Shown in pieces: positions 59,325 to 64,000 of a stretch of 64,000 nucleotides of DNA. A program made the position numbers and the translations under genes. Location: the NCBI RefSeq assembly GCF_001536285.1, contig NZ_FAOZ01000027.1, positions 56,569 through 120,568 of the forward strand, read 5' to 3'. The DNA is from Parafrankia irregularis (GTDB taxonomy: Bacteria > Actinomycetota > Actinomycetes > Frankiales > Frankiaceae). The first letter of the stretch is position 1. Each line of letters opens with the position of its first letter. Under the pieces are notes generated by a model that saw only the letters and a program-made list of their open reading frames with translations, made no database searches and was not told the origin of the DNA.

Positions 59325-60199
59325 ACACCAACACCATCATCGATCCTGCGGTGGCGAGAGACGTAACCACTCATACTCCGCCGCCTGGCGGCTCACGCCT
59401 GCGCGTGGAGTCCGCGACGATCGGTTACGACAGGCGCATCATCAGCGAGGGCCTGTCGGTGTCCATTCCGGACGAGTCGTTCACAGTCATCGTGGGCCCG
59501 AACGCGTGCGGGAAGTCCACTCTGCTGCGCGGCCTGTCGCGGCTGTTGAAGCCGTCCGCGGGTCAGGTGGTCCTCGATGGTGTGGCTATCCAGTCGTACA
59601 AGACGAAGGAGGTGGCGCGGCGGGTCGGCCTGCTGCCGCAGACCTCGATCGCCCCGGACGGGATCACCGTGGCCGACCTGGTGGCTCGGGGTCGGTATCC
59701 GTATCAGGGGTTCATCCGGCAGTGGACCGAGGCCGACGAGCGGGCCGTGGTCAGGGCGATGGACCAGACCGCGGTCACCGACCTGTCCGGCCGCCTGGTG
59801 GACGAACTGTCGGGAGGCCAGCGACAGCGGGTGTGGGTGGCGATGGCGCTCGCGCAGCACACCAGCATCCTGCTGCTGGACGAGCCGACCACCTTCCTCG
59901 ACATCACCCATCAGATCGAACTGATGGAGCTGTTCACCGACCTGCACCACGTCGGCCACACCCTGGTCGCCGTGCTGCACGACCTGAATCATGCTGCTCG
60001 CTACGCCACGCACCTGATCGCCATGAAGAACGGCGCCGTGGTCGCCGAGGGGCCACCGTCGGAGATCGTGACGGCCGAACTGGTCGAAGAGGTGTTCGGT
60101 TTGCGCTGTCTGGTGGTGCCCGATCCGGTAGCGGGCACTCCTCAGGTGGTGCCGCTGGGCCGTGACCGCGGTGGCGAAGGCGTGCGGGAGGGCCGCTGA
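59321..60199 (+). CDS. Siderophore ABC transporter ATP-binding protein (FecE/FepC-like)
   Basis: A 292-residue ATPase: Walker A GPNACGKST, signature LSGGQRQR, Walker B LLLDEPTTFLDI and His in AVLHDLNHA. FIRQWTEADERAV and the loop around RGRYPYQGF are typical of ferric-siderophore ATPases. ATG 59321 overlaps the permease stop. It energises the FecCD heterodimer. The stop overlaps the next start (TGATG). Confidence 0.93.
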   Translation: MNTNTIIDPAVARDVTTHTPPPGGSRLRVESATIGYDRRIISEGLSVSIPDESFTVIVGPNACGKSTLLRGLSRLLKPSAGQVVLDGVAIQSYKTKEVARRVGLLPQTSIAPDGITVADLVARGRYPYQGFIRQWTEADERAVVRAMDQTAVTDLSGRLVDELSGGQRQRVWVAMALAQHTSILLLDEPTTFLDITHQIELMELFTDLHHVGHTLVAVLHDLNHAARYATHLIAMKNGAVVAEGPPSEIVTAELVEEVFGLRCLVVPDPVAGTPQVVPLGRDRGGEGVREGR

Positions 60200-61953
60200 T
60201 GCGCACCGATCCGATGGAGCTGGGGCGAGGACCGCTGACGCGGTGGCTACCGGTGCTGGGACAGGCTGCGCCTGAACCTCCTGACGTCCAGTCATTCGAG
60301 TTCGGGGAGGGTGATCGTCCCGGACAGTTCGTGGCGCGCGTCATCTTCTCGCTGCCACGCATCACGATCCCCGCGATGCTGTTGGCGATCGTGTGGCAGG
60401 TGGGCGAGTCGGCTGTCCCGGTGGTGATGGGGCTCGCGATCGACCGGGCGCTCGTGACCGGGGATGCCGGGCAACTGGTGCTTTGGCTCGGTGTGCTGGT
60501 GGCCTTGTACGTCGCGCTGACGGCGGCGGCCAGGTTTACGAATCGGCTCAACACGTATGTGGTCCAGTTGTTGCAGCACCGACTGCGCGCGACACTCTCG
60601 ACCAGAGTGCTGCATTCCGACGGCAGCGCGGCGCGGGCGCCGGCGGACAATGTGGTCTCGGCCATGACCAACGACGTCTTCCGCCTGGCCAACGCCGGGA
60701 TGCTCGTGGTTCTGCCGATCTCGAGGATCGCCGCCATATTGTTCATCGCTGTCTCGTTGCTGGCGATGTACTGGCCGCTCGGGGTCATGGTGCTGCTCGG
60801 CGCGCCCGTGGCGGTCTGGTTGATGGGCCTGCTGAGCGAACGTCTCTCCCGCGACACCCGCGAATACCAGGATCTCCTCGCTGAAACCGTTGGACGGGCT
60901 ACCGATCTGGTCGCCGGGTACCGGGTGATCAAGGGCGTACGCGCCGAGGCCGAAGCGACCAGGCGATACCGGCAGGCCAGCAGGGAGACCCTGGTCGGCG
61001 CCAGGCGCAACGCCGGGCTACTCGGCAGGTTTCTTGTGGGCTCCGGTGCGGTGAATGGCGTGTTCGTCGCCGCGGTGACAGGGCTGGCGGGCTGGTTCGC
61101 GGTGAACGGGCAGCTGAGCGTCGGTGAGTTGATCGCCGCGGGTGGCCTCACCCAGGCGCTGCTGCCACAGATGCAGGCGATCGCGAGTTATTCCATCCCC
61201 AATCTCGCGGGCGCCCGCGCCTCAGCCGCGCGAATCATGGACGTGCTCAGGAACGCAGGCACCGCCGCATCCGGGCACGATGACGCGATACGACAGCGGT
61301 GCACGCCGCCGCCTCTACAGGACGTGCCCGTGCTGGATGTCGGCGTGTTGGATGTCGGCGTGCCCGGTGCGTCAATCCGGGTGGAGCCTGGTGAGCTGGT
61401 GGGAGTGCACGCCGATGATCGGATTGCCGCCCGCATCGCTGACGCGCTGCTGAAGCCGTGGGCCGCCAACGACATCGAGGTGCGTCTCGACGGCCGGCCG
61501 GCGCACGAACTGACCCCGGCGGAGTACCGTTCCCTGGTCACCGCCGCACCTCATCGGGCAACGTTGTTCACCGGCACCATCCGCGACAATCTCGCTGTCA
61601 CCGCCTGCCTGCCCGAGCGAATGGACAGTGCGGTGTGGGCGGCTGCCTGTGAGGACTTCGCAGCCGATCTCGACACCCCCGTCGGTGAGAACGGCAACCG
61701 GCTGTCCGGTGGCCAGCGTCAACGGGTCGCACTCGCTCGAGCCTTCGCGACCGATACTCCGGTGCTGGTGCTGCACGACCCGACCACCGCCGTCGACTCG
61801 GTGACCGAACAGACCATCGCCAAGCGGCTGGTCGGTATCAGCACAGATCGCTCGACCCTGCTGATCGCCTCGTCCCCGGCCCTGCTCGGCTGCTGCGACC
61901 GTGTTGTCGACCTCCTCGACAACATGCCGGTGCTTGGAAAGGCCGCGCTGTGA
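60199..61953 (+). CDS. ABC exporter-type subunit A with degenerate ATP site
   Basis: A 584-residue half transporter: six-span ABC-exporter domain (about 45-340) and a nucleotide-binding domain. The NBD has lost Walker A (GELVGVHADDRIAARIADAL in its place), the Walker B acids (LVLHDPTTAVDS: Asp to His, Glu to Asp) and the switch His (LIASSP for IAHR), but keeps an intact signature LSGGQRQR. It therefore cannot bind and hydrolyse ATP in the usual way itself and must pair with the next gene product. Related pairs in actinobacteria (IrtAB and similar) move siderophores across the membrane. Here the SIP domain is on a separate protein (54131). Confidence 0.9.
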   Translation: MRTDPMELGRGPLTRWLPVLGQAAPEPPDVQSFEFGEGDRPGQFVARVIFSLPRITIPAMLLAIVWQVGESAVPVVMGLAIDRALVTGDAGQLVLWLGVLVALYVALTAAARFTNRLNTYVVQLLQHRLRATLSTRVLHSDGSAARAPADNVVSAMTNDVFRLANAGMLVVLPISRIAAILFIAVSLLAMYWPLGVMVLLGAPVAVWLMGLLSERLSRDTREYQDLLAETVGRATDLVAGYRVIKGVRAEAEATRRYRQASRETLVGARRNAGLLGRFLVGSGAVNGVFVAAVTGLAGWFAVNGQLSVGELIAAGGLTQALLPQMQAIASYSIPNLAGARASAARIMDVLRNAGTAASGHDDAIRQRCTPPPLQDVPVLDVGVLDVGVPGASIRVEPGELVGVHADDRIAARIADALLKPWAANDIEVRLDGRPAHELTPAEYRSLVTAAPHRATLFTGTIRDNLAVTACLPERMDSAVWAAACEDFAADLDTPVGENGNRLSGGQRQRVALARAFATDTPVLVLHDPTTAVDSVTEQTIAKRLVGISTDRSTLLIASSPALLGCCDRVVDLLDNMPVLGKAAL

Positions 61954-63689
61954 CCGGGGGATCCGCGCCGACAGAGCACACGCTGCCGGTCGCGGGCGGA
62001 CGTGAGACCGCTCGGGAGGTGTGGCGGCTCAGCCGTGGGCATCGACTCGGTCTGGCCGCCCTCGTGGTGCTGGGAATCGCAAGCACCGCCATCGACCTGA
62101 TCGGACCCGTCGCGATCGGGTTCCTCATCGATCGGGTCCAGGAAGGCACCGCCGAGCTCGGTACCGTGCTGACCGTCACCGCGATCATGGCGGTCTCGGC
62201 CGTTCTCGGTGCCGCTGGCACGGCGGCGACGATCGTCCTGGCTACTCGCATGTACCACACCATCCTCGCCGGGCTGCGGGAGGAGCTGGTCTCCCGTGCC
62301 CTGACGCTGCCGCAGCATGTCGTCGAGTCTGCCGGCACCGGGGATCTGATCTCCCGGTCCAGCGACGACGTCACCGCGGTTGCCGACGCGGCTCCCGCGG
62401 TGATCCCGGCGCTTACCGTCACGTCCTTCACCATCGTCATGTCGCTGGGCGGGCTCGCCGCGGTGGAATGGCCCTACGCCGCCGCACTTGTCGTCGTGCT
62501 GCCTGTCTACGTGCTCTCCATGCGGTGGTACCTGCGAACAGGCCCGCGGGTGTACCTGGCCGAGCGTGCGGCGATGAGCGCGCGTGCCCAGCAGATTCTG
62601 GAGTCGCAACGCGGCTACGCCACTGTGCTGGGATTCAGGCTTGCCGAGCAGCGGCACCGGGCCGTGACCACCACCTCCTGGGGCGTATCGGTGCAGGCGC
62701 TGCGGGCGCGCACCGTGCAGAGCATGCTCAACACCCGCCTGAACTTCGGCGAGTGCCTGAGCCTGGCCGCCGTGCTTGTCGTCGGCTTCGTCCTCATCGA
62801 CCACGGAGCCTCGACTGTCGGCGGCGCGACCACCGCCATGCTGCTCGTGCTACGCCTGCTGAACCCGGTCAATCAGCTGCTGTTCGTCATCGACACTCTC
62901 CAGTCCGCCCTCGCGTCGCTGAACCGCATGGTCGGAGTCACCACCATCCCCGTCGCGGACGCGCCAGGCATCGCGACGAGCAGCAGCGTCCATCTCCGCG
63001 AGGTCTCCTTCCACTACGGGGTCGGCCCCCGCGTACTCGTCGATGTCACGCTCGACATCCCCACCGGTCAGCGTGTCGCCGTCGTGGGTTCGTCGGGTGC
63101 CGGCAAGTCCACGCTGGCCACGGTGATCGCCGGCATTCACCAGCCCGACGCCGGGACCGTGGCCCGACCGGAGCGCACGATGATGATCACCCAGGAAGTA
63201 CATGTGTTCGGCGGGACATTGCGCGACAACCTCACCCTCGCCGCACCGGATGCCACCGACGGCCAGGTAGGGGCTGCGCTGGAAGTGGCCCAGGCCGGGG
63301 GGATGCTCGACCTGCTGCCCAATGGCCTTGACACGGTGCTCGGTGGTGGCGGGTACGAGCTGACCGCCGCACAGGCACAACAGGTGGCGCTCACTCGCCT
63401 GATCCTGGCCGACCCGGATCTAGCGATCTTCGATGAGGCCACCGCCGAGGCGGGTTCCGCGTATGCCGGACTGCTCGACCGTGCCGCCGACGCTGCGCTG
63501 ACCGGGCGCACTGGCCTGGTGATCGCGCACCGGCTCTCGCAGGCCGCCGCCTGCGATCTGGTCGTGGTGATGGAGCACGGCCGTATCGCCGAGCGAGGAA
63601 CCCATGCAGAGCTGATTGCCGCCGGCGGGGCGTATGCCGCGCTTTGGTCGGCTTGGCGGGCCGGGCAGGAGGCTGGAGCGAACGGGTAG
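61950..63689 (+). CDS. ABC exporter-type subunit B with intact Walker motifs and degenerate signature
   Basis: A 579-residue half transporter, six spans followed by an NBD with intact Walker A GSSGAGKST, Q-loop ITQEVHVFGG, Walker B LAIFDEATAEAG and switch His in VIAHRLSQ. The signature, however, is LTAAQAQQ instead of LSGGQ. With subunit A it would build one complete ATP site (Walker motifs from B, LSGGQ from A) and one site with no working motif. GTG 61950 overlaps the subunit A stop by 4 bp. It is last in the siderophore operon. Role: import of ferric siderophore or export of apo-siderophore. Confidence 0.91.
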   Translation: MTGGSAPTEHTLPVAGGRETAREVWRLSRGHRLGLAALVVLGIASTAIDLIGPVAIGFLIDRVQEGTAELGTVLTVTAIMAVSAVLGAAGTAATIVLATRMYHTILAGLREELVSRALTLPQHVVESAGTGDLISRSSDDVTAVADAAPAVIPALTVTSFTIVMSLGGLAAVEWPYAAALVVVLPVYVLSMRWYLRTGPRVYLAERAAMSARAQQILESQRGYATVLGFRLAEQRHRAVTTTSWGVSVQALRARTVQSMLNTRLNFGECLSLAAVLVVGFVLIDHGASTVGGATTAMLLVLRLLNPVNQLLFVIDTLQSALASLNRMVGVTTIPVADAPGIATSSSVHLREVSFHYGVGPRVLVDVTLDIPTGQRVAVVGSSGAGKSTLATVIAGIHQPDAGTVARPERTMMITQEVHVFGGTLRDNLTLAAPDATDGQVGAALEVAQAGGMLDLLPNGLDTVLGGGGYELTAAQAQQVALTRLILADPDLAIFDEATAEAGSAYAGLLDRAADAALTGRTGLVIAHRLSQAAACDLVVVMEHGRIAERGTHAELIAAGGAYAALWSAWRAGQEAGANG

Positions 63690-63873
63690 GGGTGATTGGA
63701 CGTCAGCCCACACTGCACCTACCACTCCAGCTCGGTGAATCAATCGATCACCGGAGCCGAACCAGTGGCCAAATTCAGGTGCTACGCGTTCATTCTCTTG
63801 TGAGGTATGCGCTGCTGCTCTTGGGCATCTCTCACGAATCTCGTCGATGCGAGTTTCGTCGACCTATGTAAAT

Positions 63874-63892
63874 TTAGGTTAGGTTACCTTAC
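63874..63892 (+). promoter_or_regulatory. Iron box (IdeR/DmdR type) near window end
   Basis: TTAGGTTAGGTTACCTTAC carries the tandem TTAGGTTAGG of the IdeR consensus followed by an ACCTTA half. It lies 39 bp before the ATG at 63931 and about 185 bp after the ABC transporter operon, so it most likely controls the next gene. Not perfectly symmetric. Confidence 0.65.
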
Positions 63893-63930
63893 ACTGGTGG
63901 TATGGATGGTCAGCGCGGTGAGGGTTCGCG

Positions 63931-64000
63931 ATGAGCGGGGTCGGGGATTCCCGTGAGGATGCGGGGAGTCCATCGGCTGGAGAAGATGTTCCTTCTGATC
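63931..64000 (+). CDS. Start of an iron-regulated gene, truncated by window end
   Basis: An open frame from ATG 63931 (MSGVGDSREDAGSPSAGEDV) runs off the window after 23 codons. The sequence is polar and gives no family. The iron box 39-57 bp upstream and the siderophore operon before it make a siderophore-related product likely. A shorter frame from ATG 63903 stops at once and is discarded. Confidence 0.5.
   Translation, partial: MSGVGDSREDAGSPSAGEDVPSD

Noticed and set aside
63644..63871. Small rightward gene after the ABC exporter pair
   Set aside because: It starts inside the end of the exporter gene, has no ribosome-binding site, and the translation matches nothing; the region is better explained as promoter for the next gene.

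Overview
The window is a 64 kb stretch of very GC-rich (roughly 70 % or more) chromosomal DNA from an actinomycete. GTG starts are frequent, genes overlap at ATGA/GTGA junctions, and the gene content (F420-type LLM oxidoreductases, a mycofactocin-type short-chain dehydrogenase, a fused FadE, DUF6919, PASTA/TolB Ser/Thr kinase, IdeR-type iron boxes) fits a filamentous actinobacterium such as Frankia or a relative. The genus is an inference. There are no rRNA genes, no intact tRNA genes, no CRISPR array and no intact mobile element.

Layout. 1-4.3 kb: a DUF6919 protein, a Kup potassium transporter and a CorA divalent-cation transporter. 4.5-12.1 kb: a leftward lipid/steroid-type catabolic block (fused acyl-CoA dehydrogenase, SDR, crotonase-fold protein, LLM oxidoreductase, amidohydrolase) with a TetR regulator. 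12.6-21.1 kb: a second catabolic or accessory area (PucR regulator, HSL esterase, orphan solute-binding lipoprotein, cupin, LLM oxidoreductase, DapB-like dehydrogenase, SnoaL-like protein) containing remnants of an IclR-type regulator. 21.2-26.3 kb: a tightly coupled leftward five-gene operon of two paralogous uncharacterised proteins, a DyP peroxidase, an atypical P450 and a GST-like protein, divergent from two small proteins. I consider this the best candidate for an undescribed system. 26.5-30.8 kb: a histidine kinase/response regulator pair divergent from a two-gene ABC exporter. 31-39.2 kb: a methyltransferase, a SnoaL-like protein, a secreted protein, a LuxR regulator, a PASTA/TolB kinase and a second two-component system. 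39.3-46.3 kb: an iron-box-controlled FbpABC ferric transporter, translationally coupled to a 968-residue adenylation-carrier-membrane acyltransferase fusion, followed by a small EAD-like protein. 46.5-51.9 kb: a LacI-linked FAD oxidoreductase, two SDRs and an epoxide-hydrolase-like enzyme, with conspicuous AT-rich palindromes at three promoters. 51.9-52.4 kb: a scar holding a TetR C-terminus, a tRNA-like 3' end and a serine-recombinase fragment. 52.4-63.7 kb: a ferric-siderophore system (double AraC regulator, siderophore-interacting protein fused to a methyltransferase-like domain, FecB/two permeases/FecE, and a two-subunit ABC exporter-type transporter with complementary loss of ATPase motifs). 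An iron box and the start of another gene close the window.

Two themes dominate. The first is iron acquisition at two loci with iron-box-like promoters. The second is oxidative lipid or xenobiotic chemistry. Starts were chosen by ribosome-binding-site quality and homology-like conservation, and many differ from the longest open frame.
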